DNA of 64,000 bases from Rutstroemia sp. NJR-2017a BVV2 (taxonomy: Eukaryota > Ascomycota > Leotiomycetes > Helotiales > Rutstroemiaceae), in the NCBI GenBank assembly GCA_002946415.1, contig NJPS01000024.1:248001-312000 (forward strand), read 5' to 3'. Of this stretch, positions 34,714 to 46,017 are shown one piece after another. The notes below the pieces were generated by a model, which was given only the letters and a program-made list of their open reading frames with translations, ran no database searches and was not told where the DNA came from. Both the position numbers and the translations under genes were made by a program. Numbering within the stretch: the first letter of the stretch is position 1; every line of letters begins with the position of its first letter.

Positions 34714-36836
34714 TCAGCCTTTCACCTTTTTAGATCTGCCTTTCTTTGGCGCAGCACTCATCCATCCTAAAATACTTTTATTAGGCTCGACCTTTCTCCT
34801 TCTGGGCTTGCTAGGCACAGCCGTAACAATTGAAGGTGGTGGTGGTGTAGCAGCAGATCGTGGTGAAGGGGGAAGTCTAGAAAGCACTTCATCCTCTGAA
34901 ACTGGCCACATTCGCATCGTGATAGACCAACCGGGTTTAATCGACGTCTCCCATGCTTGTGGAAGAATGATCTCACCGTCAGGGCTAACTAAATCGTACC
35001 ATCCTTTCTGTACTAATGGGCCGACAACTTCAACGTGAGTAAAAGCTTGCTGGATCAGCTTCTCCATAGACTACAGTAGATGTTAGTAACATTTTTTCTG
35101 ATTGTGAGGGCAACTTATTGTGAGGGTAACTTACTGCCCAAGTAGAACATAAATACAACGGGAAATCAAATTTCCGTCCAATAGCATCCTTGAACGTGAT
35201 CACCTTCTTTTTATCATCGCGGGGCAGAACAGCAGCTGCGGCAGCAGCAACAAGAGGCATATGGATTCTTGGGCAAGACAGAGGAGTTAATTTTGGGCTC
35301 TCAAGTCGGACGCGAGCATTTTTCAGGAGCCGAAGGTCTTCTTCATCAATTTCGAACTCAGAATCCGATGCAGTGTCGTCCCGTGCCTGCAGACTGTTTT
35401 CCAAAGCCTCAGTGGGCTCAGTTTCGGCAGAGTCCCTGGAGTGTTGCATGCTATTAACGATTTCCGTGATCTTCTGGGGCGAGGATTTCGGGAGGCTATC
35501 AAACCACGTCTTGCATTCGGAGCTACACTAGTCAGTACGACAATACAGGCCTTCCTAAGTGAATATACATACCATATTCTGCCACCACCAAGCGAATGAG
35601 CATAGGATTTGGATGAGCAATTCAATCGTGGGCAAACCATCTGGTCATCCGACTGAGGAATTATCATTGCCATAGTAATTTTCATTCCTGGGAAAGGTTC
35701 CCAATTCTCTGCCGAATAGATAGCTCGTGGGCTGGATGGATCGAATAGCTGCCATTGATTTCGTTCCACCAATTTCTTTCCACGACCTTCCCGGAACTTT
35801 CCTCGCAATGCCCCTTCCATCATCTGCCCTAATCAGTCACAAGCTGTTATCATAAAACTCTTTGCACATACCGCATAGTCAAATTCAACTGGAATAGGGA
35901 ACACCCGTCCGTAGGCGTCTTCCCATCGCATAGGTTCTTGGAGCCAAGTGTGACGAGTATCTGGCTCAGAAAGACGAGTTCTAATCCAGAGAACATTATT
36001 ATATATGTCGGATAGGTTGGAGCTAGAACTTCTCAGATGCTGTAAAGGCAGGTCATGGGAGGGGTGAGTGACTGTACCATGTCCGTAAGGTGATCTCGGA
36101 GAGTGTTCCTGCCCTTTTCAAAAACTCAGATACAGTTGCGGAACAGTTCTGTTGCAGACTCTTCAGCGCCTGGGATGTCCCCTTTGATGTTTCCTTGATT
36201 TCTGTTCGAATAATAGAAGTAGACTGCTCCACTTGATATCGCACTAGTGCAACATTTTTGTAAACAGTTTGGCTCTGATTGTGTAGATTCGCAATTGTCG
36301 TGGTAAGGCTTTCGAATGTACTTCGAGCCCTTTTTTCTGCGAGAGTATCCACCTTTCTGCGCTCTTAATCAGTAGTGCTCCTTGATGGTAAATTGCCCTA
36401 GTGATGTATACATTTTATAGAGACCAAGAAGAAGGTTGATTGCCCCTAAGTATGCAACTATTTCTGCCTCAAGTCTCATTGCTGCTTCCAGTTTCTTAGA
36501 TACTTGCCATTTCATCTTGAGAAACACATCTTTCATGACGCCTGAAGATTTCCCTGCACCCAAGCTTTTACTGGATCTCCTAATATCTTCCAGATATTTG
36601 AGTAGCGGTACCTGGCAACTTAACGCAGTTGTTTTGATTGCCTCAAGGGTCACCTCTAATCCAGCAACAGGCTCAAGTCGATTAACATCTCGAATTGCAC
36701 GATCTAGAAAGCCTAGCTTGCTTGCGACATGTTGATATTGCGACGCGGAACCGCCAGCCTCGCAAAGCGTTGAGAAGACTTGTGCAATGAGGTTAACTGC
36801 AGTGATAAAGTCACCAACAGAGAACCCAAATGACAT
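34714..36836 (-). CDS. Fungal ubiquitin-like-domain protein
   Basis: Best model: 36412-36836, 36078-36356, 35872-36028, 35569-35823, 35135-35527, 34714-35070; 621 residues. The N-terminus (MSFGFSVGDFITAVNLIAQVF) is the helical module found at the start of many fungal proteins linked to STAND/NLR-like systems. A coiled-coil-like region follows (exon 2), then a WEDAYGRVFPIPVEF motif and a conserved cysteine-bearing block (CPRLNCSS, WYCSSECKTWF). Residues about 478-560 form the fungal ubiquitin-like domain: KKVITFKDAIGRKFDFPLYL, then TWASMEKLIQQAF and YDLVSPDGEIILPQAWE. The C-tail is basic and proline-rich. Function unknown; a signalling or incompatibility role is only inferred. The exon 2/exon 3 junction is the weakest: an acceptor 11 nt further upstream is stronger by sequence but brings a stop. 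Confidence 0.8.
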
Positions 36837-37923
36837 TGCCAGTGTGAGAAGTGGTGATATCGCTCGGCAGGTTATGTTGGTAACATCTGCTAGAGAGAAT
36901 CGATAGATGAAGTAGGAATATGTTGTTCAGGTCGCGCGATTGCCTAGTGTCATGCATGTGACATGGCGACCTGCTATTGATCAGTTGAATTGATAGCTGG
37001 GGCTTGGACTTATCTCACGTGATGAGTCTCGTGATGACAGCGACGTCAAGTAGTATATTTCAATTGGCGTTGATACCTTTGGAGCTTCCATTTTCAGAAC
37101 TTTTAATGTTCAATCTATTCCCGCAGAGTAAGGAGTTTCCCAGATCTCCAGTCTCAGGCAAGCCAAAGAATTAGGGCAAGTATTTTTGGTGCTCGACCGC
37201 TTAGAGATTGGCTTTCGTCACTGTCCGTCAGTCGAACGAAATGTGGAGGAAGTATACAGAGAAAAGCTTCGCTTGTATCTGGTGATAATTTCCTACCAAG
37301 GCCTCAATTTCTAGGCTGCAGCGTCGGGACCAGGAGTTCAAAAAATACCAAGATCTAACGTCGTCCAAATGACTCCGCGGTTGATGCCTAGCTCGTCGCC
37401 TCCTGTGCCACATTGACCCTGGCCATGGATTTGTTGAATGAAGTAAAGCAGGGGATCTCAACCACCGAATTAATACAGTATCTCCACTTCCGGAGAGGGG
37501 AGAAAATTACCTTTCGAGGTATGTGGGGGAAAGGAGACCACGCCTTCTGTAGGAGGACTAAGCGAAGTCTGACGATTAGAAGGTAGCTTGTGTTTGGTTC
37601 GTGATACGGCTATGAACTAATTCTAACGACCTTCGGAAGGTCTACTCTGTGACTCAATACAACATCGGTCGTTGCGGTAAGGGATGGTGGTCCTCCCTAT
37701 CACGACACGCTAATATAATTAGGTTAGGTGGAGTCTCATTGTGGATAAGTGAGTCACTGACCCTTGCTGCTCGGTTTCTTGTTATCTTGGTGCAACAAGA
37801 GCATATAGCTGGACCAAACACCAGATCAAAATTCAAATCAAAAATTTGTTCAACGACGTTTTCATCTCCCTCCTACGTTCGAAAAGCTGACTTATAACTG
37901 GTGCAAAATTGATCTTTACGAAA
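36837..37923. other. Divergent promoter region
   Basis: About 1.1 kb between the ubiquitin-like-domain gene (-) and CTP synthase (+). Small frames only; no conserved protein or RNA seen. CACGTGATG occurs near 37017. Confidence 0.4.
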
Positions 37924-39795
37924 ATGAAATACATATTAGTATCGGGGGGTAGACGGGCAGAGTTCCTACATTCTCATACATCTAGCTGACCTGATTGTAG
38001 GTGTGGTCAGCGGTGTTGGGAAAGGTATCATCGGTAAGTCTCCTTCTGGAAAACCACCAAAACAGAAATATTCGTCGCGAAAACGTACTTATCGGGCCAA
38101 AAGCATCCAGTACCGGCTTGCTTCTCAAGACCCAAGGTTTGAGTGTGACAATGATCAAGATCGATCCCTACATAAACGTCGATGCAGGAACAATGGCACC
38201 GACTGAACATGGGGAAGTTTTTGTCCTTGATGATGGAGGCGAAGTTGACCTCGACTTGGGCAACTACGAGCGCTACCTGAACATTACTCTGACTCGTGAG
38301 CACAATATTACTACCGGCAAAATGTACCAGCACGTCGTCCAAGCCGAGCGACGCGGTGCATATCTTGGCAGAACCGTTCAGATAGTTCCCGACCTCGTTG
38401 ATGCAATCGCGGACTGGATAGAGCGGGTAGCGCGGATTACTGTTGACGAGACGAAGGCGACGCCAGACGTGTGTGTCATCGAGCTTGGGGGAACGGCAGG
38501 CGATATGGAGAATGCACCCTTCTTAGAAGCTTTAAGACGTTTGCGGGGTAGACTTGGAGAGAACCAATGGGTGCACATTCTTGTTACCTTGGTTCCAGTG
38601 ATAATGAATGATGAGCAAAAGACAAAGCCTACGCAGGCGGCTATGCGCGATGTGCTTTCCACTGGTCTGAAACCAGATCTGGTGTGTGAATCCTGCATAG
38701 AAACCTTGGCTCTACTAATCCACTTAGATTGCATGCCGCTGCGAAGTGCCACTCGCAAAATCGACCATACAAAAGGTTGCTTCGTCATGCAACGTGAAGC
38801 CAGCTGAAATTATTGCTGTCCACAATGTTCCGTCTACATATCATGTCCCTGCATTGCTGGAAGACCAAGGCCTACTCCCTTCCATTTCCAAATTATTCCG
38901 TTTTGACCTTCTAACAAAGTCTACGCAATCGACTTCACATGGGGTAGATATGTGGAAAGACTGGAAGTCTTTAACAGCACCTCGAACCGACGCTTGTAAG
39001 AGTGTAACAATCGCCCTCGTTGGTAAATACACCAGTTTCATGGACTCTTACATATCTGTTCTCAAGTCCTTGGAGCACTCAGTAATGTCCTGCCACCACA
39101 AGCTCAACCTTGTTGCCGTCGAAGCCTCACAGTTGGAAGAGTCCACTCTCGAATTTCCCAATAAAGACTATGATCAGGCCTGGAACAAAGTACGCACAGC
39201 AGATGGTATCCTCGTGCCGGGCGGATTCGGTGTACGAGGCACGGAAGGAATGATCGCGGCTGCACAATGGGCTAGAGTTAACAAAATACCGTACCTAGGG
39301 ATATGTCTAGGTATGCAAACCGCAGTCATCGAGTTTGCACGCCACGTGTGCAATATTCCTGACGCAGGATCAATCGAGCTCTCTCCAAACTGTTCGGACC
39401 CGGTTATCATCTTTATGCCAGAGATCGACACAATAAATATGGGTGGCACTATGAGACTTGGCAGTCGACCGACTATCTTCCAAGATGGAAGCGATTGGTC
39501 TAAGGTACGGAAGTTGTACGCTGACAAGAAAATCATCAGTGAACGCCATCGTCATCGATATGAGGTTAACCCTGAATACATCGAGCGTCTTGACGCAGCC
39601 GGCCTTCATTTTATTGGTAAGGACGAAAAAGGCCTTCGTATGGAAGTATTCGAGCTCCAGGATCATCCTTGGTATGTAGGTGTGCAGTTCCATCCGGAAT
39701 ACATGTCCCGAGTCTTGCAGCCTAGTAAACCGTTCTTGGGGTTTGTTTCTGCAGCAATTGCAAAACAGGCTCAAACAATGAGTGTAGGGAAGTAG
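37924..39795 (+). CDS. URA7: CTP synthase
   Basis: Four exons: 37924-37948, 38001-38033, 38104-38681, 38728-39795; 567 residues. Makes CTP from UTP, ATP and glutamine in the cytosol. Synthetase domain: MKYILVSGGVVSGVGKGIIA with its P-loop, MIKIDPYINVDAGTM, EHGEVFVLDDGGEVDLDLGN, and VCIELGGTAGDME. Class I glutamine amidotransferase domain: VPGGFGVRGTEG, YLGICLGMQ with the nucleophile Cys405, and VQFHPEY carrying the catalytic His-Glu pair. The first two exons are tiny (25 and 33 nt), and the third junction restores IACRCEVPLAKST. One point differs from most CTP synthases: the amidotransferase reads LGSRPTIFQDGSDW after GGTMR, within normal fungal variation. Confidence 0.95.
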
Positions 39796-40573
39796 ACGAA
39801 TGGAGTTGCACACAGCGTTGAAATATGACGTCTTGTATTTATTTTCGATATCTGACGCCCGTGTAGACATCAGCATTAGGGGCAGTGTAGAAATGTTGAG
39901 TAGACTGTAACCGTTAGCAATCAGGTGGTTTGAGAAGCAGTGAGTGAAATGGCCGTGCTATGTATATATTTTGAGTAAATATTGATAATAGATAGCCACA
40001 CTGGTGGTGTGCCCAAGAACCAAACAACCAAGGGCTATTGAGATAATTTGTGAACCCTGATATTCGTCGCATTGATATCATGCGAAGAAGCACTTTTGGA
40101 AACCACCTAAGCTTGACTACTACATTGCTTATGTTCATAAAGTAGTCGGCCCACCGCAAGCCACTTGGCTCGGCCCAGCTGTCAAGCGTACACTTGCCGC
40201 CACCGCTGGCAACACCGCGTTACGTGTGACAACTATGTTCTCTGAGGCCCGGATGAAGGGACTTCAATATGGATTCAAATCAAACTTAGAATCATAAGCT
40301 ACAGAACTAACTACAGGAGACACAACATATCCTTATATAGGCCAAAGCCACGAGCCAGTAACCCTGAGTGGTCACGAGTAGGATGCCACCAAGGCAGCCT
40401 TGCAGGCACCATAGAAGTAATTTAGTAACGACGGTACGCAGCGCTACAGGACTGTCAGGAGATCAGTATGAGGACGGGTAAATAGAGGGGCAGGTGGGGA
40501 TCAGCTCACTAACGTCAAGTCTTAGTGAGAGAATAGTAGAAGATGTAGAAGGCATTTTCCTTCGACTCAGGTA
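39796..40573. other. Convergent 3' region
   Basis: About 780 bp between the CTP synthase stop (+) and the mitochondrial-protein stop (-). No conserved frame recognised. Confidence 0.4.
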
Positions 40574-41447
40574 TCACGACTTGCTCTTGATTTTCCTAGC
40601 GATGTTTTCCCATGCTTCGCCTTCTCTGACTTTCCCTGTACTACTATGAACCCCGAAGACTCTTACGGCCCTTCCCATCCACCAAGACCTCGATTTATTG
40701 ATCTCTTTGGTATCTCGGACATAATTCACAATCCCAAGTCTCTGTTTCGTCGGTCTCAGATCAGAAATGTAAACCCTCGAGACTCGTGGTTTTCCAATGA
40801 AATTCATTGTTGTAACGTCGAGCATTGCATCCTTGGGTGGGTTCTTGGAGTATCTCAGCATCAGATCCCTAGAGGTGCGGGCAAAAGTTGGCAATATGAG
40901 ATGAATATAATTCACAAATGGCGATGATAGGTATGCCACGAATACCATAGGTATCGTCCCACAAAGGAGGACTTCACGCAAGTTAGCAACTGACCTTCCT
41001 GTGAGTGCAGGCACCCCTTATACAATCAAATACAAAAGGAAAGGAGAACAAGAGAATAAAATTCCTTACCTGTAGGAGCAACCCATTTCGGCTGCTCTTC
41101 CTCTGCATAGAAATGGGCTGGTGCTACAACCAAGGAGAAAAATGCAAATATGAAGATGGTGGTAACTTTCAAACAACCAAGAAAGACCGTTCTTCCGGTA
41201 CCAGAATGATATATCAACAATCTTGTCGGATACGCTACCTGGGTGTCAGATACCACCTGACAGATATGTAGCGGAGAAATTTACCTGGCTTTTTGCTTGC
41301 ATATTGCGGTGTTGTTGGTGCATGTGAAATCCTCCTTCTAAGCTCTTGAGCCACAGATACTGGATGCTTGAAGTGTGGCGTAAGATGAAAGCATTTCGAA
41401 TTAAAAGCTCTCGAACTTCTCGATGATATTCGTGCGAGGAAGCTCAT
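40574..41447 (-). CDS. Mitochondrial inner-membrane protein, TMEM70/TMEM223-like
   Basis: Three exons: 41285-41447, 41070-41234, 40574-40998; 250 residues. The N-terminus is basic and serine-rich (MSFLARISSRSSRAFNSK), typical of a mitochondrial presequence. Two hydrophobic segments follow: VTTIFIFAFFSLVVAPAHFY and VLLCGTIPMVFVAYLSSPFV, with conserved-looking context TRLLIYHSGTGRTVFLGCLK before them and DAMLDVTTMNFIGKPRVSRV after. Overall plan (presequence, two TM helices, C-terminal matrix domain) resembles the TMEM70/TMEM186/TMEM223 group involved in respiratory-complex assembly; the assignment is by architecture and remembered fungal sequences. The first intron is 49 nt, ending at GGTAG; the earlier AG sites would break the frame. 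Confidence 0.72.
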
Positions 41448-41715
41448 CGCCGCAGTTTCCTCTTTGTATAGAGTGTTACCAAAGTACGAAGATGAAACTT
41501 TACATGCGACAGTCTTCACCAATCATCGTTCGCGGAAGTTTGGGCTTCGCAAGGACACTGAAAGTGGGTTGTTGCTTGCATTGCTTGCACAAGCAAATTT
41601 GTTAGATAGCGATGACCTAAGCGCTTTAGCCGCGTCCGGAGACCACGGCTATTTAGATTACCCGAAGGCGGTACGCTTTGGCAACTCTTGGGTTGAACAG
41701 ATAACAACTTCATAA
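41389..41715 (+). other. Open frame antisense to the mitochondrial gene's 5' end
   Basis: A frame without ATG runs from 41389 to a TAA at 41713-41715 and reads protein-like: KALELLDDIRARKLIAAVS, YRVLPKYEDETLHATVF, GLLLALLAQANLLDSDDLSA and a last part DYPKAVRFGNSWVEQITTS. Its first 60 bases are antisense to exon 1 of the minus-strand gene. It could be the last exon of a small + strand gene with an unseen first exon, or chance. The next + strand gene begins about 100 bp beyond. Confidence 0.25.
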
Positions 41716-41811
41716 TCAACCTCGATTGTGTTTAGCAATTGAAGGAAGAATGATCTTGAGAAGGCCTAGCAGATAGCAGAAGGAGGCTTTTTGCCTTGAT
41801 TTCACGACAAA

Positions 41812-43008
41812 ATGGTATTGCAATACCTCAGAACTTTGCTCGTTCTTCTTTTGGTCACCTATTGGAGCGGCGTGAATGCATACATCTCGCTGTCCGACGA
41901 TTCACTTCGCAGTCTACCCTCTGGAGGTGCGGACTTCGACATTAAAGATGGATCGATCCTGGCCCCAATCTTGATCCCGCGGGTTCCAGGTACACCAGGC
42001 TCGCAGACAGTACAACGCCATTTGGTTGACTTTTTTACTACCCATCTTCCACTATGGCGGATTGAGTTTCAGAACTCCAGTTCGACCACTCCTGTTACCG
42101 GTAACAAGCAGGTTCCGTTTGTGAATATTATTATTACGCGCGACCCTCCCTGGACGAAACCGGGTGATGTGGGAAGACTGGCTTTGGTTGCGCACTATGA
42201 CAGTAAACTCACTCCAACTGGATTTATCGGTGCGACTGATAGCGCAGCCCCATGTGCGATGATTATGCATGCCGCAAGGAGTGTGGACAATGCGTTGGCG
42301 AAGAAGTGGGCAGCTATGGAGGCGGCTGGGGATATCGGGTTAGATGAGGAAAAGGGCGTCCAGATCTTGTTCTTGGACGGCGAAGAAGCGTTCTTGAGCT
42401 GGACGAACGATGATTCGCTTTATGGATCGCGGTAAGCACTCCTTTGAAAAGCCTTGATTCATATATCTAACTATTTAAGATCGCTGGCAGAATCATGGGA
42501 AGCAGAACCTCATGCGGCCATGTCGACCTACAAAAACCCTTTGAACTCGATCAATTTATTCCTCCTTCTCGACCTCCTAGGGTACAAAAAGCCAACAATA
42601 CCTTCCTACTTCGAGACCACACACTGGGCATATCAAAAGCTTGGTACGATTGAGAAGCGTTTGCGATCGCTCGGAATTTCGAAATCTACAACCGATCTCC
42701 CATTTCTGCGCGACTCAGATCGAATGACGTTTTCAGGCGGCGGAGGGGTACAAGATGATCATCTGCCTTTCATGGCTCGTGGTGTGGAAATCTTACACAT
42801 GATACCTACACCATTCCCAGAGGTCTGGCATACGATTAACGATGATGGTGAGCATTTGGACATGCCTACGGTTGAAGATTGGGCGAAGATTTTCACGGCA
42901 TTCGTTGCCGAATGGATGGATCTTGAAGGATTCATGCCCCGGGAGCCACAAGCTGCGACAGGGAATGGGAAAAGAGAGGTCAATTCTGGGAAGAAAACGG
43001 AGTTGTGA
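41812..43008 (+). CDS. Glutaminyl-peptide cyclotransferase (M28 family), secreted
   Basis: Two exons, 41812-42431 and 42480-43008; 382 residues. Converts N-terminal glutamine to pyroglutamate, protecting secreted proteins. Signal peptide: LVLLLVTYWSGVNAY. The M28 zinc fold is clear: RLALVAHYDSK, then GATDSAAPCAMIMHAAR (zinc ligand Asp), ILFLDGEEAFLSW (catalytic and ligand Glu), and PTPFPEVWHTINDDGEHLD (ligand His). QDDHLPFMARGVEILH carries the conserved Asp-His near the active site. The 48-nt intron has a GTAAGC donor. Length and motif order match animal QPCT and its fungal homologues. Likely acts in the secretory pathway. Confidence 0.93.
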
Positions 43009-44163
43009 GTTGATTTCGGTTTATTTAGTATACATCAGCTTATATGCATACAGTAGTGATAGCATTTAGGAATATCATCAATCGGCAGGATATGTCGTTT
43101 GGGACAATGAATAGACGTTCATATAGACGTTAAGGCAAGGTAGACTGATGTCGAACCTGTACGTGAGGAATGGATGCGTGTTTCCGTGTTCCTCAAGGTG
43201 CCCTTCGAATCCCTATCTCTAATTTTTATTGACCCTTTTGTCTCGGACTTAGTTGTCCTTCTTGGCCCTCTCATGTGAGACTCATCATGCGCTAACACTC
43301 AGACATACCCCTCTGATATCCATTCATTGCTATCGCAAATATGTTGCAGCCTAGCTGGATTCAGCGCGTACACTAGGAGTCTACGGCGCCAAATATTCTG
43401 TAGACATGTTCTACCGTGACCCATTTCATTCGGTCCAACTATCTTCGTTCTCCGTCCCCCTCTGCCCCCCTACTACTGCCTCTGCCCACCAAAATGACGG
43501 ACAATTCTAGAGTCTGACCTATGCATACGTACGGTACAAGATAGATTATACCAACTTCGTACATAGGTCACTGGTAGTGGCTCCTTTCTGTGACGTGTAT
43601 GCAAAGAATCTCGCGGTGAAGGACGACGTGAAAAGTTTCAGCATGTCCCTATGAAGAGATCGGAAACGTCGGATTTATCTTTTTGTTACTAGTGTCATTA
43701 TCGTCCCACCTTTGTGGTCGGTGTGGGGTGTTTATATTCACACTTTTAGTGAAATTGCGATTGCGATTCGCATACCGGTCAAAACATGTCAAGCAAAACT
43801 ACTTTTCTGGATCGCACGTTGATTCCTCTTGGTCGAGAACACCTCCATATCCAATGGCCATTGACAGTGTTCTGCGTGAATGTAGACTACCGCTTCTCGC
43901 GGGCACAAATTTGTGGAAGCTAGCCAGGGATGGGCTATCCAAATCTGTGCCAAATTCCCCTAATCTATCCGCTCTGACGTAAACAAAGATATTGCGTCGG
44001 ACTTAAGCAGGTACGGTATCCACCTGGGGCGGGGTCTAGTGGACGGCACTTGAAGTATCTTATCGAAAGTACTGTTTAAAGACTAGATGAATCTTCCATC
44101 TTCATCTCGAAGTATTCTCCAACTCTATCACATTTCGCTCACATCTTTCTAAACCATACTACA
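43009..44163. other. Intergenic
   Basis: About 1.15 kb between two + strand genes. No coding or RNA gene recognised; the 100 bases before 44164 are CT-rich and fit a core promoter/5' UTR. Confidence 0.4.
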
Positions 44164-45488
44164 ATGTCTCCCCCAACACAAACCCGCCAATGGCTCTTGA
44201 ACCACAAGCCAGCCAACGATCCCGTCCTTGACGGCCCCGACGCCACATTCAAGCTCGTGACCACAGACCTCCCTCCTCTGGGAGAGAATCAGGTTCTCAT
44301 CCAGGCAATGTACATATCCAATGACCCCGCCCAACGCACCTGGATCTACCCCAATGCCGATCCCGCCCGTTTATACATGACACCTGTGCCTCTCAACTCA
44401 CCCATGACCGCCGTCGCCATCTGCCGGATTGTTGAGTCCCGCGCGGCTCATCTCTCCACCGGGACACTTGTCATGGCTTCGCTGGGCTGGTCTGAATACG
44501 GTGTGGTTGATGCTGGGGCTGTGACGCCCATTGAAGAGATTGAAGGGGTTAATATCACGCATTTCTTGGGCTCGTTGGGATTCCCGGGGTTTACGGCGTA
44601 TTATGGGTTGAAAGAGGTGGCGAAGGCGGGGAAGAACGATAGGGTGGTTATTAGTGGAGCTGCAGGCGCGACGGGAAGTATGGCGGTGCAGATTGCGAAG
44701 AAGATTTTGGGCTGCAAGGAGGTAGGTGTCTTTTCTGCGAATTTTTTGGGTTATTTCGAGTTTGCTGTAATGAAAGGGAAAGCTAATAGTCTTGTGACAG
44801 GTTATTGGTATCGCTGGAACAGACGAGAAATGTAAGTGGGTGGAGGAGATTGGAGCGGATATCTGTTTGAATTACAAGAAAGATTCGTTCAAAGAGGACT
44901 TGGTTAAAGCTACGGAGGGATTTGTTGAGGTTTATTTCGGTAAGTTTGGCATTTGATGGGTTCGATAGATTTGGAGCTGACTTCATTTTCCGAAGATAAC
45001 GTGGGAGGTGAGATTTTGGATCTCATGTTGGGAAGAATTGCAAGACATGGACGGGTTGCTGCTTGGTGAGTTGATTTTGCTGTGCGACCGAGGATTGATT
45101 GAGACCCTAACGCGACGTAGCGGCGAGATCTCCAACTACAACAAAGGCGCCGAGGCAAGAGGCCTCAAGAATTACTTCGTAAGTCTTATCACAACCACAT
45201 CCACGCGCCTCCATAAACCCCCTTCCCCCGTTCCATCCCCTTCTAACAACCATGAAGGAAGTCATCTCGATGCGCATCTCCATCAAAGGTTTCATTGTCC
45301 TTGATTTCGTAGACCACCAAGCCGAGATGACAAAGCTTTTTATCGAAGAAGTTAAGAAGGGTACCATTGTTGTGGGCGACGAGAGTGAGACCGTTGTCGA
45401 TACGAAGTTTGAGGATATTCCAAAGACTTGGATGATGTTGTTTTCAGGGGGTAACAAGGGGAAGCTCGTTACCAAGTTGGTGGGGTAG
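44164..45488 (+). CDS. Zinc-independent MDR oxidoreductase (alkenal/prostaglandin reductase type)
   Basis: Five exons: 44164-44721, 44801-44939, 44996-45065, 45121-45178, 45258-45488; 351 residues. NADPH-dependent reductase of alpha,beta-unsaturated carbonyls, by family. The N-terminal GroES-like domain shows LIQAMYISNDPAQRTWI, the usual start of this group. The Rossmann fold has VVISGAAGATGSMAVQIAK, then VIGIAGTDEKCKWVEEIGAD and YFDNVGGEILD. Further family marks are GRVAACGEISNYN and MRISIKGFIVLDF. The cysteines that bind catalytic zinc in alcohol dehydrogenases are absent. Substrate unknown; likely a detoxification role. Three 21-bp repeats lie just after the stop. Confidence 0.92.
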
Positions 45489-46017
45489 AGTGTTGTGGAA
45501 TGATGCGCAGGGAACATGGTGTTTTGTGAACCACTGGACTTGAGAACAATCCAGTGGTTGCATTTTCAATGTACAGAAATGTATTTTCAATGTACAGAAA
45601 TGTATTTTCAATGTACAGAAATGTATTTTTGGAAATAGATTTAGACTTCTAAAGACTGATAAGGGTCTAATGATGCAGTTCCCAGTTATCAATCTCTAAT
45701 CTGAATTTATACCCAATTTGTAAATCTCAAGGTGATGGTCCGGGTATAATTAGTAAAAGATATACCGAAGGCCTCGGAAATAAAAAGCATAGTTAGAAAG
45801 ATAGGTAAATGTAAACACTTGGTACACTGATAAGTTCACAGCTAGTCACTTAGCACGCAGCATTTCTGGATATTTATGTGTCTGCTCAACGATCAAGTTG
45901 AGCGACAAGCAATTGATTGTTTCAATATATACAACGAAGAGAATCTATCACCAATCCTTATCCAAAAAGTTTCATCACCTCATGAAGCCATCAAATCCAG
46001 GCAAACTTGAAATACAT
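45489..46017. other. Convergent 3' region
   Basis: About 530 AT-rich bases between the oxidoreductase (+) and expansin-like (-) stops. Apart from the 21-bp repeats nothing is recognised. Confidence 0.5.
45562..45624 (+). repeat. Three tandem 21-bp repeats
   Basis: Three perfect back-to-back copies of a 21-bp unit that includes TTTTCAATGTACAGAAATG, then a fourth copy cut short. It lies about 75 bp after the reductase stop, probably in its 3' UTR. A copy-number marker; no function evident. Confidence 0.9.

Noticed and set aside
36028..36039. Alternative acceptor TTTACAG at 36040 in the ubiquitin-like-domain gene
   Set aside because: A better-looking acceptor, but with the only visible donor it puts a stop two codons on; the AAG acceptor keeps the frame.
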